Source: Fructilactobacillus florum DSM 22689 = JCM 16035 (GTDB taxonomy: Bacteria; Bacillota; Bacilli; Lactobacillales; Lactobacillaceae). From it: a stretch of 64,000 nucleotides of DNA. A model generated the notes under the pieces. It did no database searches. It saw only the letters and a program-made list of their open reading frames with translations, and was not told where the DNA came from. The DNA lies in the NCBI RefSeq assembly GCF_001436645.1, contig NZ_AYZI01000002.1:1-64000 (forward strand), written 5' to 3'. The position numbers and the translations under genes were made by a program. Positions 27,186-35,982 of this stretch are shown piece after piece. The stretch's first letter is position 1. Each line of letters starts with the position of its first letter.

Positions 27186-28901
27186 GTGACACAGATGATA
27201 ACACCACCGCTGGCTAAGCAGCCAGCAGATTGGTGGAAAAATGAAATTATTTATGAAATTTATTGCCGGTCATTTCAGGATTCCAACGGTGATGGCATCG
27301 GTGATCTCCAAGGGATTATTTCCCGGCTGGATTATTTGCAAGAGCTTGGGGTAACAGCACTTTGGATTGCTCCAGTGTATCGGTCACCAATGGTCGATAT
27401 GGGGTACGATATTGCGGCATATCAACAAATCGATCCCGTTTACGGTACGATGGCTGACATGGACGAACTACTGGAACAAGCACAAGCGCGTGGAATTAAA
27501 ATCATCATGGATATGGTTTTGAATCACACTTCCGATCAGCATCCTTGGTTTCAAGCAGCACTTCAGGATCCCACTAGCAAATACCGAGATTACTATGTCT
27601 TTCAGCACCCAGCTAACGGTCAGGTACCTAACAATTGGCGAGCTACTTTTGGAGGCTCGACTTGGGAGCCGGTTCCTAATGAACCTGGTACTTACTACTT
27701 TCACACGTTTGCAACCGAGCAACCCGATTTGAACTGGGAAAATCCAGCGCTGCGGCAAGAATTGTATCGCATCATTAATTGGTGGTTAGATAAGGGAGTT
27801 GCCGGTTTTCGGCTTGATGCCATTACCCAGCTTAAAAAGGATCAAGACTGGGCAAGTTTACCCCCAGATGATGATGATGGGTTAGTAAATGTTGAACGAA
27901 AAGGGCTTAATCGTCCCGGATTGGGGCAGTTTTTAGCAGAATTAAAGGCAGCGACGTTTAGCAAATATAATGCGGTTACGATCGGTGAAGCCTACGGAGT
28001 CCCCTTGGAACAATTGGAAGAATTTGTTGGACCGGGTGGCTATTTTTCGATGATTTTTGATTTTAGTTATCTCAATATTGATGTTCAGGACGCTAATGAA
28101 TGGTTCAAAAAAAATCAATGGGAAGTTTCCGATTTGGCGCAAACGATGTTTATGAGTCAGCAGGAGATTAAGAAGGCGCGGGGTTACTTTGCAAATGTAA
28201 TTGAAAATCACGATCAAAATCGGGCGGTTTCTAAGTTCATTCGCACAGAAGACCACGACAATCCAGCCGCCGCAAAGGCGCTAGCAGCCTTGTATTTCTT
28301 TTTAGCTGGGATTCCGGTTATCTATCAAGGGCAGGAGTTAGGAATGACTAACTTCGAGCGCAGCGACTTGCAAGAATTTAATGATTTATCATCAATTAAT
28401 AATTATCAACGTGCTTTGGCAAATGGTTACCGACCAAACGAAGCACTGAAAATCATCAACTTTCGTTCTAGAGACAATGCCCGTGTTCCGATGCCATGGG
28501 ACCAAACTAAATTTGGTGGTTTTTCAACCGTAACCCCGTGGTTGGCTCCGGCCGCTAATAATGTTGTTAGAAACGTTGCTCAGCAGCGAAACGATCCGGC
28601 GTCGGTTTGGAGTTTTTATCAAAAGCTGATTCGCCTGCGTCAGGATTCTCACTGGGAAGCGTTGTGGCTGGAAGGTGAAGTGGTTCCTGTAAGGACGGGC
28701 GAGGATGAAATGATTGTTTATCAGCGCCGTTTGAAGCAGCAAACGGTGCAAATTATGATCAATCTATCTGGAAAGGTACAACCACTTCGTCAGGTAGTTG
28801 TTGGACAGTTGGAGTTAGATTCACTTGCCACAAATGGGAAACCAGCGGCAGAAATCCGTGATTTACAACCGTACCAGGTTTTAATTGTTACAATCGATTA
28901 G
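27186..28901 (+). CDS. GH13 alpha-glucosidase (oligo-1,6-glucosidase type)
   Basis: This cytosolic glycoside hydrolase cleaves alpha-glucosidic bonds in isomaltose- or maltose-type oligosaccharides. The 571-residue product starts at GTG 27186, eight bases after GAAAGGAG; the longer frame upstream has no ribosome site. GH13 motifs are intact: DMVLNHTSDQH, GFRLDAI with the nucleophile aspartate, TIGEAYG with the acid glutamate, and VIENHDQNR with the third carboxylate. The exact specificity (alpha-1,6, alpha-1,4 or sucrose/trehalose 6-phosphate) cannot be fixed by eye. It stands alone with no adjacent transporter or regulator. Confidence 0.9.
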   Translation: MTQMITPPLAKQPADWWKNEIIYEIYCRSFQDSNGDGIGDLQGIISRLDYLQELGVTALWIAPVYRSPMVDMGYDIAAYQQIDPVYGTMADMDELLEQAQARGIKIIMDMVLNHTSDQHPWFQAALQDPTSKYRDYYVFQHPANGQVPNNWRATFGGSTWEPVPNEPGTYYFHTFATEQPDLNWENPALRQELYRIINWWLDKGVAGFRLDAITQLKKDQDWASLPPDDDDGLVNVERKGLNRPGLGQFLAELKAATFSKYNAVTIGEAYGVPLEQLEEFVGPGGYFSMIFDFSYLNIDVQDANEWFKKNQWEVSDLAQTMFMSQQEIKKARGYFANVIENHDQNRAVSKFIRTEDHDNPAAAKALAALYFFLAGIPVIYQGQELGMTNFERSDLQEFNDLSSINNYQRALANGYRPNEALKIINFRSRDNARVPMPWDQTKFGGFSTVTPWLAPAANNVVRNVAQQRNDPASVWSFYQKLIRLRQDSHWEALWLEGEVVPVRTGEDEMIVYQRRLKQQTVQIMINLSGKVQPLRQVVVGQLELDSLATNGKPAAEIRDLQPYQVLIVTID

Positions 28902-28989
28902 CTAATCTAGTTGATTTTGTGCCGTTAAATTACACAATGTTTTAAATAGATTACAGCATTACACAGCGGGCTCCTTTTTTTAAAATTCC

Positions 28990-29006
28990 TGTAATTTTCT
29001 TGTAAC
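28990..29006 (+). promoter_or_regulatory. WalR (YycF)-type box before the LysM gene
   Basis: TGTAAT, five bases and TGTAAC match the published WalR consensus (two TGTWAH half-sites five bases apart). It lies about 95 bases before the LysM gene start and overlaps a possible -35 (TTGTAA, 29000-29005). Additional ATTACA half-sites lie upstream between 28930 and 28970. WalRK typically controls cell-wall remodelling genes of this kind. Confidence 0.6.
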
Positions 29007-29098
29007 ATAAACTTCTTAGTATTAGTTTTGTTGATTATTTGGAATCAACATTCTAGCAGACGAAACTAGCGTCAGATATTAAGGAGAGATATTTTTTT

Positions 29099-29710
29099 AT
29101 GAGAAACATCAGTTTTAAATCCATAGCAGCCTTTGCTGCAATTGCTACCGGAATCTTGTTTGCCGGGGCGCAAAGTGCAAATGCCGCTTCTAAAATCACA
29201 GTTCAATCTGGTGATACATTGTCTGGATTAGCAGCAACTTACAATATTTCGATCGACAGTTTGCAAAAAGCTAACAACATCAAGGACATTAACAAGATTT
29301 TTGCAGGTGAAGTCTTTATCATTGGGGACGATGGTCAGATTAAGGCTAACCCGAATAATGCAGCGGTTAAGGCAGCAACTCCAGCTGTACCGACCGAACA
29401 AGCGGGAGCTCAAACGAGCAAGCCTCAACCAGTAGCACAGCCAAAAGCACAACCAGCTCCACAAAGTAACCAGCAACCAGCTGCTGTTAACAATGATGGT
29501 TCAATGGAATCAATTGCCAAGGTTGAGTCTGGTGGCTCTTACACAGCCCGAAATGGTCAGTATATTGGTAAGTATCAGTTATCTGCTTCCTACCTAAATG
29601 GTGACTATTCTCCTGCTAATCAGGAACGAGTAGCTCGTGAGTACGCAATTAGTCGTTATGGTTCGATCCAAAATGCAGTTAACTTCCGTGCTTCTCACAA
29701 TTACTGGTAA
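29099..29710 (+). CDS. Secreted LysM protein with Apf-like C-terminus
   Basis: This 203-residue cell-wall protein has a signal peptide (about 1-29, ending SANA), one LysM domain (about 31-76; ITVQSGDTLSGLA, FAGEVFIIG), a Gln/Pro/Ala-rich linker (about 90-130) and a C-terminal domain (ESGGSYTARNGQYIGKYQL, NYW end). That C-terminal domain matches the aggregation-promoting-factor/transglycosylase-like family common in lactobacilli. It probably binds peptidoglycan and shapes or remodels the wall. AGGAGAG precedes the ATG. The WalR-type box upstream fits that role. Confidence 0.9.
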   Translation: MRNISFKSIAAFAAIATGILFAGAQSANAASKITVQSGDTLSGLAATYNISIDSLQKANNIKDINKIFAGEVFIIGDDGQIKANPNNAAVKAATPAVPTEQAGAQTSKPQPVAQPKAQPAPQSNQQPAAVNNDGSMESIAKVESGGSYTARNGQYIGKYQLSASYLNGDYSPANQERVAREYAISRYGSIQNAVNFRASHNYW

Positions 29711-29730
29711 ACGCTAATAAATTTTATATA

Positions 29731-29772
29731 AAAAAGGCGCCAACTGAAGTTTAATTCAGCTGGCGCCTTTTT
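29731..29772. terminator. Terminator between LysM gene and degV
   Basis: A strong stem (AAAAAGGCGCCA with its complement and an inner CTGAA/TTCAG helix) has T5 on both strands; it ends both converging genes. Confidence 0.9.
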
Positions 29773-29808
29773 GTAGTTACGCTGGTTAATCCCGGTTAAC
29801 TAGTTATT

Positions 29809-30648
29809 TTATTGATAGATAATGGCAAAGCCACCAGGTCCAACGTGGGTCATAATGACGGGGCAAGTTAGGCGTACCAGTACGTCAATATCTGGGCGTT
29901 CTTGGTGGATCCGCTCTGCCACGGCATCTACGTCTGCTCTAGAATCAACGTAAGATAAACCGACGGCTGTTACTGATTTGTCAGCAATTAATTGATCGGT
30001 GATTTGATCCCGAGTCGCCTTAAATTTTTTACTGCCACGGCACTTAGCCACGAACTGCAGTTTGTTATCTTGCAGCTTCAGCACCGGTTTTAGTCGAATT
30101 AATGACGAAATAAAACCGACAACCCGATTAGCACGACCACCTTTGACGAGGTAATCAAAACTATTAACAAAGACGCTTAAATAGATTTTTTTGCTAAATT
30201 CGATGGTGGCTTGTTCAACTGCATCCGCATCTTTTCCAGTAGCCGCTAGTTTAGCTGCTTTTAAGACGACAAAACCCTGACCGCGATCGGTCAATTCGCT
30301 ATTAAGAACTCGAATGTCTCCATCCACTTGTTTCGCAGCGGTCCGAGCCGTTTCCAAGGTACCACTGAGAACATCGGTTAGATGAATGGAAATGATCGTT
30401 CCGTTTGGATCCGCTTCCATGATCTTTTGATAAGTATCAACGAACTGTCCGAGGGCTGGTTGACTGGTTTTGGGGAATTCGCTTTGATCGTCATCCAGCA
30501 TTTTGGAAAATGCTTCTCGAGTTAGATTGACATTATCAAGGTACGTTTGACCCTCAAACGTTACTTGCAGTGGAATTACGGTGAGTTTGTTTGTTGTAAT
30601 TTCATCTGGAGTAAGTTGGGCGGTCGAGTCGGTTACGATATGAATCAT
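29809..30648 (-). CDS. DegV family fatty-acid-binding protein
   Basis: The 279-residue cytosolic protein begins MIHIVTDSTAQL, contains TSQPALGQF and SGTLETAR, and ends in HVGPGGFAI, all DegV-fold landmarks. DegV/FakB proteins bind a fatty acid; some present it to the kinase FakA for phospholipid synthesis. No FakA gene is near, so a FakB role is only possible. GAAAGGAAG precedes the ATG. It is divergent from the MFS gene. Confidence 0.9.
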   Translation of the reverse strand: MIHIVTDSTAQLTPDEITTNKLTVIPLQVTFEGQTYLDNVNLTREAFSKMLDDDQSEFPKTSQPALGQFVDTYQKIMEADPNGTIISIHLTDVLSGTLETARTAAKQVDGDIRVLNSELTDRGQGFVVLKAAKLAATGKDADAVEQATIEFSKKIYLSVFVNSFDYLVKGGRANRVVGFISSLIRLKPVLKLQDNKLQFVAKCRGSKKFKATRDQITDQLIADKSVTAVGLSYVDSRADVDAVAERIHQERPDIDVLVRLTCPVIMTHVGPGGFAIIYQ

Positions 30649-30807
30649 GATGAACTTCCTTTCGTTGAGCCTGGATAGCAGTAGCTTGTGTTTAATTATA
30701 GTTGATTTCAGCTATGAGAAATAGGGACGCATTAGAGATTACCAATCCTTTTTTCCACGGGTTAACTATGAGAAAATAGCAGTATTGTGAAAAAAGGAGA
30801 TGAGCAA

Positions 30808-31989
30808 ATGGCACGGCAACCTAAAAAAGAAATTAGTTTGCTTGCAGTCTTAGTATATTCCTTACTCTTGAATTCAGGAGCAGCACTGATGTGGCCATTA
30901 ACCACGGTCTATATGCATGGGACGCTACACGAATCTTTGACAGTAGCAGGCGCAGTTTTATTTGTCATGTCTTGTTTTATGGTTTTGGGTAATTATCTTG
31001 GTGGTCAATTGTTTGACCGGTGGTCGCCCTACCAAACGGCTTTGATTAGTATTACCGTGGCGTTGGGAGCCTTGGTAACTTTGATCTTTTATCATGGTTG
31101 GCCGATGTTTGCCATCATGTTATTTGTGTATGGATTGGGACAGGGAGCAAGCCTCACCCTTCTAAATGCTTATGCTGCCAAGGTTCGCTCTCGCAGTACT
31201 AGAAGTGTTTTTAATTCATTGTACATCGGAGTTAACCTGGGGGTAGTTGTAGGAACGGCTTCGGTGGGCTATCTTTTGAAATTTGGCATTCCAGTGGTTT
31301 TTAGTGTGGCAAGTCTATTCTATCTGATTTTATTACTGATGACATTCGTATCATTTAATGTGGACTTTAGTAGTCAACCACTCGTTGCACATCAACCACA
31401 GTTGAAGCAACATTCCGCATCGCAGCGGGGAAATCCGCGGTTAGTCTGGCTAATTTGTACAATGGTATTTTTTATTTATTTAAGTTACACACTATGGGAA
31501 AGTGTTATGCCGGTTCATATGGAAGCCCTGCACATTTCATTTGAACAGTATAGTTTGATTTGGCCCGTCAATGGGTTATTAATTGTGATTGGTCAGCCAA
31601 TTATTAATCGAGTGGGGCTACATTTTAACATGATTCGGCAAATTGCAGTTGGAGTTTTGATTTTTGCGGCTTCGTTTATCATGCTGATTTGGGCCAAGAA
31701 TTATCTGTGGTTCGTTATTATCATGGTGGTACTGACTTTTGGAGAAATGAATGGACTACCAGCCATCCCGGCGTGGATTGATAGTTTGGCTGATGCCAAG
31801 GCAAAGGGGCGGTATCAGGCCATGTTTAATATTTTTATGTCATTTGGTCGGGCAGTCGGTCCCTTATTTGGTGGATTAATGGTAGAGTGGTTTAACTATC
31901 CGATTTTATTTGCCACGGCGGCAGGCTTGATAATAGTTTCACTGGGCTTAGTTTTAAGCACGGCTGCTACTAACAAGGACTCACAGTAA
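30808..31989 (+). CDS. MFS transporter, drug/proton antiporter-like
   Basis: The 393-residue, 12-helix membrane protein of the major facilitator superfamily shows the loop 2-3 motif GNYLGGQLFDRWSPYQT and a second-half equivalent. The start at 30808 follows AAAGGAGAT; an earlier GTG (30787) lies before the ribosome site and is rejected. The substrate is unknown; DHA-type drug or metabolite export is the usual assignment. Single gene between degV (divergent) and the surface-protein operon (convergent). Confidence 0.88.
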   Translation: MARQPKKEISLLAVLVYSLLLNSGAALMWPLTTVYMHGTLHESLTVAGAVLFVMSCFMVLGNYLGGQLFDRWSPYQTALISITVALGALVTLIFYHGWPMFAIMLFVYGLGQGASLTLLNAYAAKVRSRSTRSVFNSLYIGVNLGVVVGTASVGYLLKFGIPVVFSVASLFYLILLLMTFVSFNVDFSSQPLVAHQPQLKQHSASQRGNPRLVWLICTMVFFIYLSYTLWESVMPVHMEALHISFEQYSLIWPVNGLLIVIGQPIINRVGLHFNMIRQIAVGVLIFAASFIMLIWAKNYLWFVIIMVVLTFGEMNGLPAIPAWIDSLADAKAKGRYQAMFNIFMSFGRAVGPLFGGLMVEWFNYPILFATAAGLIIVSLGLVLSTAATNKDSQ

Positions 31990-32000
31990 TCGTTAAAGTA

Positions 32001-32043
32001 AAAAGGAGCCGTACAAGTATTAAACTTGTACGGCTCCTTTTTT
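32001..32043. terminator. Shared terminator, MFS gene and surface-protein operon
   Basis: AAAAGGAGCCGTACAAG pairs with its complement, with T6 on the plus side and T4 on the minus side. It ends the MFS transcript and, 20 bases after the minus-strand stop, the surface-protein operon. Confidence 0.9.
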
Positions 32044-32062
32044 GGTAAGCAACGAACTGCAA

Positions 32063-34711
32063 TTAAGGGGTTCCAGTGTTATTAACGGTCCAATTTAGAG
32101 CAGCGCCATAGGTTTTTCTTTGACCACTCGTTGGAGCAGGAACATCGTCTTTGACATACATCATTAGTCCGGTTCTATTGTTCCACTGCACCTTTTGTTC
32201 ATTAGGGGTGTCCTTATTACTGGTGAAAATCGGAATATTTTGGTTTCCACCCGGCGATAAGAAATGTGGCTTATCCTGTTTGTCGTAATAGACTAACTGG
32301 AACGGTGAACCATCACTGCCGATAATGTCAGCATTTTTTAGCTGATCGTTACCCAAACCATTGTTATTATCAGCGGCTTGTGACAGCGTTAATCGATAAG
32401 GCTGTCGTTCATCAGTGCCACGCGTATCTTGAATGGTAGCTGCCGTATAATCCCTGACGCCAGGATTGATTCTTGGTGAGGTTGGGATTACTTTACCATC
32501 TTGATCAAAAGTATAGGTGTTATAAGGTGCAAACGCACTATTCTTTTTGAAGTAGGCATAGGTTCCATAATCAAAGCTGTTCGGCATGATGCTAAGGCTT
32601 CCTGGCTTGAGATTATAAGTTTCTTCATTACCAGCAAATGCTAGTGAACTATCATTGGCAGTTCCAGTCACTTTAGGAGTGCTTTTGAAGGTTTTTCCTT
32701 GATTGGCGCCTAGAATGACATCTGCTTCGATGTTTTTGGTAGTTTGCTGCTGAAGGGTTCCCATGCCAGTGATGGTCACTTGTTTGGCGTTCTTGGAGTC
32801 ACTGTTTTGATCCTTGCTAACCGTAAAGTGAGGGCTATCCTTAGAATCATTGCTAATTTCTTGTCCATCGACTTTAATCTTAAGATTCTTTGGATCATTG
32901 TCTTTTAGACTTGGCAAATAGAAAGTATAGCTACTATTATCAAGATTAACCTGACGACTAATATTTCTAACGGGAATCCGATACTTGATTTCGTCATTAT
33001 CGCGGACATCATTTAACGTCGTTGACCAATCAGAACCCTGAGTCACGTTCTGCATTTGATTATTGATATACAAGTTAGGAGTTCCGTGATTAGTTTGATC
33101 AGGAACCACGTTGGCAATCGTTGATCGCACAGAAGTATCTGCAAAGTTGGATCCCTTGGCAACCAGCGTATTGCTAATTGCGGTAGTACCGGGATCTAGT
33201 TGATTCGATACTAAAGCAGCTTTAAATCCATGTGACATAGGGGTAGGGTCATGAATTGGAGGGATTTTATCAAAGTAGAGATCTACGTCAGTACTGTCAT
33301 CCAATAACCTTAACTGGTCAGGCAAATGGTCGGTAGCATGAACATTTAACCAATCATTACCGTTCAGATTACTGTCATAGTAGTTATAGATATCGGCTCG
33401 ATAAAGCAGAATATCTCCAACACGAGCGTTGTTTACCTGACTACGAAAGACTGGGTAAACTGTGCCTCCTTTACCTCCCTTCCCATCATTATAAGTTGCA
33501 TCGAATGGGAAGGCATGCATTAACTCATCGGGAGAAAGGCTGGGGTCATCCGGTTTTTTCCCGTTTTCATCACCATAAACCATCGTACCACCATCTTTGT
33601 CGCTAACCCGAACGTCAGTATCTCGACTGAGTTTTGATAGGTCAGCGGCCGTCTTACTAACTCCAGGATCACCCGGAATTTGAGAAGCAGAGATGGCACT
33701 AATCATTGATTTAGCACCGGTGGAGGCGGTCATTCCCCAGTTGACCATTTTACTGCCAAATTGCTTGTTAACATCAATTTTGGGAGAAGAGAACGATTGT
33801 TGCTTAAAGCCACCAGTGTTTTTACTGCTATCGGGATAGCCAAAGGTCATAGTTGCTAGTCCGGTATTACCACCATCAGTGGTATTCCAGTGATAAACAA
33901 CTGGTTCCCAACGAGCACTATTACTATTACCCTTGCTATTAGTTCCAACTAGGTTTGGAGTAGCCCGTGCCCCGAATCCATCGTTTCGCCCAGGGGCTGG
34001 ATAGATCGAATTGCCATTGGGCTGGTTATTGAACCAGTCACTAGTATTCGTATAATGAGCGATCCCAGGACGAAAACTAGAGGTGGTACGATTATGCATA
34101 GTCAGGTGATCTTTATCTGGTAAGACAAAGGCCATGTGAGCACCGGTAGTGTACGGACCATTAGTTGGTAAGACATCGGCATCACTATAGTCACCATTAA
34201 AGTATGGATCAAATTCCAATGAAAGAGCATTGTTGATGCCACCATGATAAGAATTTTTGAAATAATCAAGCACCGGCTGCTTATCGCTGGAGGAACCATA
34301 TTTATCCATTCGAAGATTTCCATAAGAACCAAGCGATTCCCCGCTGACTCCTAGAGCTTTGCTACCCTTATCATCATTTTGGAGGGTGAAAGTAATTCCA
34401 TCGGCCGCTTCATCAGGATTATCTGAGGCCATGTAAACGTAGAATCTAAAGGTAAACGAATTTGATAAGTTAACCTTATTTTTCCACCACAACGAAGTAG
34501 CTTGGGAGGTGTCCTTGGTTACAACTTGGACGTTGGGATAAGGGGTAGTAACCGGTGGATTGGTGGTATTTGAATTGTATGAAAAATTATTCATACTTGG
34601 ACCTGACTCAGGTGGTGCTGGAATATTGAGCTCATTATTAGATTCGGCAGCTTGAACTGCCGGAACAATCTGAGTGATCCCAACCCCAACAACGAGCAAG
34701 GTTAAAAGCAT
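32063..34711 (-). CDS. Large WxL surface protein with L-type lectin domain (CscC-like)
   Basis: This secreted protein of about 880 residues has a hydrophobic signal segment and a legume-type (L-type) lectin domain at about 45-300 (SLWWKNKVNLSNSFTFRFYV, ADGITFTLQND, LSLEFDP). Repeated beta-sandwich segments follow, with a C-terminal WxL domain in the last 180 residues (LNWTVNN end; the first WxL motif reads YRL). WxL domains bind peptidoglycan non-covalently. The ATG at 34711 has no ribosome site and no basic n-region; GGGAGG at 34749-34754 points instead to ATT 34744 or ATC 34741, which would add IKHFKGLFA-type residues and complete the signal peptide. Confidence 0.85.
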   Translation of the reverse strand: MLLTLLVVGVGITQIVPAVQAAESNNELNIPAPPESGPSMNNFSYNSNTTNPPVTTPYPNVQVVTKDTSQATSLWWKNKVNLSNSFTFRFYVYMASDNPDEAADGITFTLQNDDKGSKALGVSGESLGSYGNLRMDKYGSSSDKQPVLDYFKNSYHGGINNALSLEFDPYFNGDYSDADVLPTNGPYTTGAHMAFVLPDKDHLTMHNRTTSSFRPGIAHYTNTSDWFNNQPNGNSIYPAPGRNDGFGARATPNLVGTNSKGNSNSARWEPVVYHWNTTDGGNTGLATMTFGYPDSSKNTGGFKQQSFSSPKIDVNKQFGSKMVNWGMTASTGAKSMISAISASQIPGDPGVSKTAADLSKLSRDTDVRVSDKDGGTMVYGDENGKKPDDPSLSPDELMHAFPFDATYNDGKGGKGGTVYPVFRSQVNNARVGDILLYRADIYNYYDSNLNGNDWLNVHATDHLPDQLRLLDDSTDVDLYFDKIPPIHDPTPMSHGFKAALVSNQLDPGTTAISNTLVAKGSNFADTSVRSTIANVVPDQTNHGTPNLYINNQMQNVTQGSDWSTTLNDVRDNDEIKYRIPVRNISRQVNLDNSSYTFYLPSLKDNDPKNLKIKVDGQEISNDSKDSPHFTVSKDQNSDSKNAKQVTITGMGTLQQQTTKNIEADVILGANQGKTFKSTPKVTGTANDSSLAFAGNEETYNLKPGSLSIMPNSFDYGTYAYFKKNSAFAPYNTYTFDQDGKVIPTSPRINPGVRDYTAATIQDTRGTDERQPYRLTLSQAADNNNGLGNDQLKNADIIGSDGSPFQLVYYDKQDKPHFLSPGGNQNIPIFTSNKDTPNEQKVQWNNRTGLMMYVKDDVPAPTSGQRKTYGAALNWTVNNTGTP

Positions 34712-34772
34712 GATTGCAAAAAGACCCTTGAAGTGTTTGATAATAAAACCTCCCTTCTGCTGGTCATTAATG

Positions 34773-35603
34773 CTAGCTTGAAACGGCTCTCTTAAGTGAA
34801 ACTTGTTGACGATGAGCTTTGAAACTCACAACTGTTTTGGTTCCCTTCGCACGTTTGGGAGCGGGGGTAACTAAATTAGTAGTTGTTTTCGGAGCAAGAC
34901 TAACATTGGTTAACTTGGTTGTGCGTAATAATTTTTTTCCACGATAAACCTTCACAGTGGCTGTACCGTGCTGGATGAGTTGGGCAGCTGGATTTTGTAA
35001 GCGACTCTGCAGAACCTCATGATTTGCTTGAGATTTTAGTTGAACGCTCGATAACCGCAACTGCTTGAGTCGCACGCGATTGGCATTACTGTTTAGAGAT
35101 ACCCCGACGACGTACTCCAACTTATTCTCTATTTTACCATTAGATGGTAACGGAGCGCTTACATTAACCCCGCCAAGTACAATCCCAGGTTCCTGCTTTT
35201 TAGTAGCCAGCTGGTAGGTTACTACCTTAGATTCATCAGGTGCTAGAGTGGTGACCTGTTGCTGGGGACCGACGAGCTTGTTAGTTAGTCGGTGGGGATT
35301 ATTCCGTTGCCAACTTGGTTGGTTGTAAGCAATAACCCCATTGTCAGCGGTATAGGCGTTATTGAGCGAGGTTGTAACGGTAAGGGACTGGTTACTGTTG
35401 TTTTTTAGCAGTAATGGTAATTGATACGTGTGATTATCTTTACTATTTAAAGCAAAGTAAGCCTTTTTGGACTGAATTGGAAGTTTTGTTAAGAGGGGAT
35501 TAACAGAATAGGGTGCTGCCGCCCGTACGGTTGATTGCCAACCAAGACATAGCAACAAACACCCTATGATTGTTAACCACCAGCTATTTTGTTTGAAGTT
35601 CAT
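34773..35603 (-). CDS. DUF916-type WxL-partner protein lacking a membrane anchor
   Basis: The 276-residue secreted protein (signal peptide about 1-29, cut after VRAA) resembles the WxL-interacting DUF916/DUF3324 family: LLLKNNSNQSLTVTTSLNNAYTADNGVIAY, VTTLAPDESKVVTYQL and GIVLGGVNVSA. It ends after the second beta-sandwich (FKAHRQQVSLKRAVSS) without the C-terminal membrane helix seen in its paralogue at 35983. It overlaps the LPXTG gene by 20 bases and precedes the lectin gene in the operon. Confidence 0.8.
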   Translation of the reverse strand: MNFKQNSWWLTIIGCLLLCLGWQSTVRAAAPYSVNPLLTKLPIQSKKAYFALNSKDNHTYQLPLLLKNNSNQSLTVTTSLNNAYTADNGVIAYNQPSWQRNNPHRLTNKLVGPQQQVTTLAPDESKVVTYQLATKKQEPGIVLGGVNVSAPLPSNGKIENKLEYVVGVSLNSNANRVRLKQLRLSSVQLKSQANHEVLQSRLQNPAAQLIQHGTATVKVYRGKKLLRTTKLTNVSLAPKTTTNLVTPAPKRAKGTKTVVSFKAHRQQVSLKRAVSS

Positions 35604-35964
35604 GGTGGTCTTCTTTAGCTAACTTGCGATTAAAACGATCCATGGAAATAATGGTAAAGACTAAAAATAAGGTTATGATTCCAACTGCAGTGACACCCCA
35701 GTGCAAGGTTTGCCCGGTTTGTGGAAGGGTAGCCTTTGGAGGCTGTTTAACGCTCGACATGGAATTTGTCTGGTTTTCACTTGGCTGAGGCTTAGGGGTT
35801 GGTTTCGGTTTATTTTTATCATTTTTAACTTCCACTTGGGTGTTGGAATTATGCGTATTACCTTGTTGGTTGTCCGCATAAATGCTGGAAACACCAAACA
35901 CAATTGTCACAATCGCCAGTCCTAAAACAAATATTAAGAAGACATTTCTTTGTTTTAATTTCAT
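35584..35964 (-). CDS. Small LPXTG-anchored surface protein (CscD-like)
   Basis: The 126-residue sortase substrate has an N-terminal signal helix (about 8-29), a short low-complexity Lys/Pro/Asn linker, LPQTGQ (about residues 80-85), a membrane helix and a charged tail. It matches the small LPxTG subunit of csc-type clusters, thought to help hold the WxL complex on the wall. AAAGGTG lies before the ATG. The sortase gene is elsewhere. Confidence 0.87.
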   Translation of the reverse strand: MKLKQRNVFLIFVLGLAIVTIVFGVSSIYADNQQGNTHNSNTQVEVKNDKNKPKPTPKPQPSENQTNSMSSVKQPPKATLPQTGQTLHWGVTAVGIITLFLVFTIISMDRFNRKLAKEDHHELQTK

Positions 35965-35982
35965 GGAAGTACACCTTTTTTC

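Noticed and set aside
32063-34711. The large surface protein as the missing accessory Sec substrate
   Set aside because: It has a WxL domain, a lectin domain and an ordinary signal peptide but no long serine-rich repeats, and it sits in a csc-type operon.
35701-35925. Plus-strand open frame opposite the LPXTG gene
   Set aside because: The minus strand encodes a clean signal peptide, LPQTG and anchor; the plus frame is a shadow.
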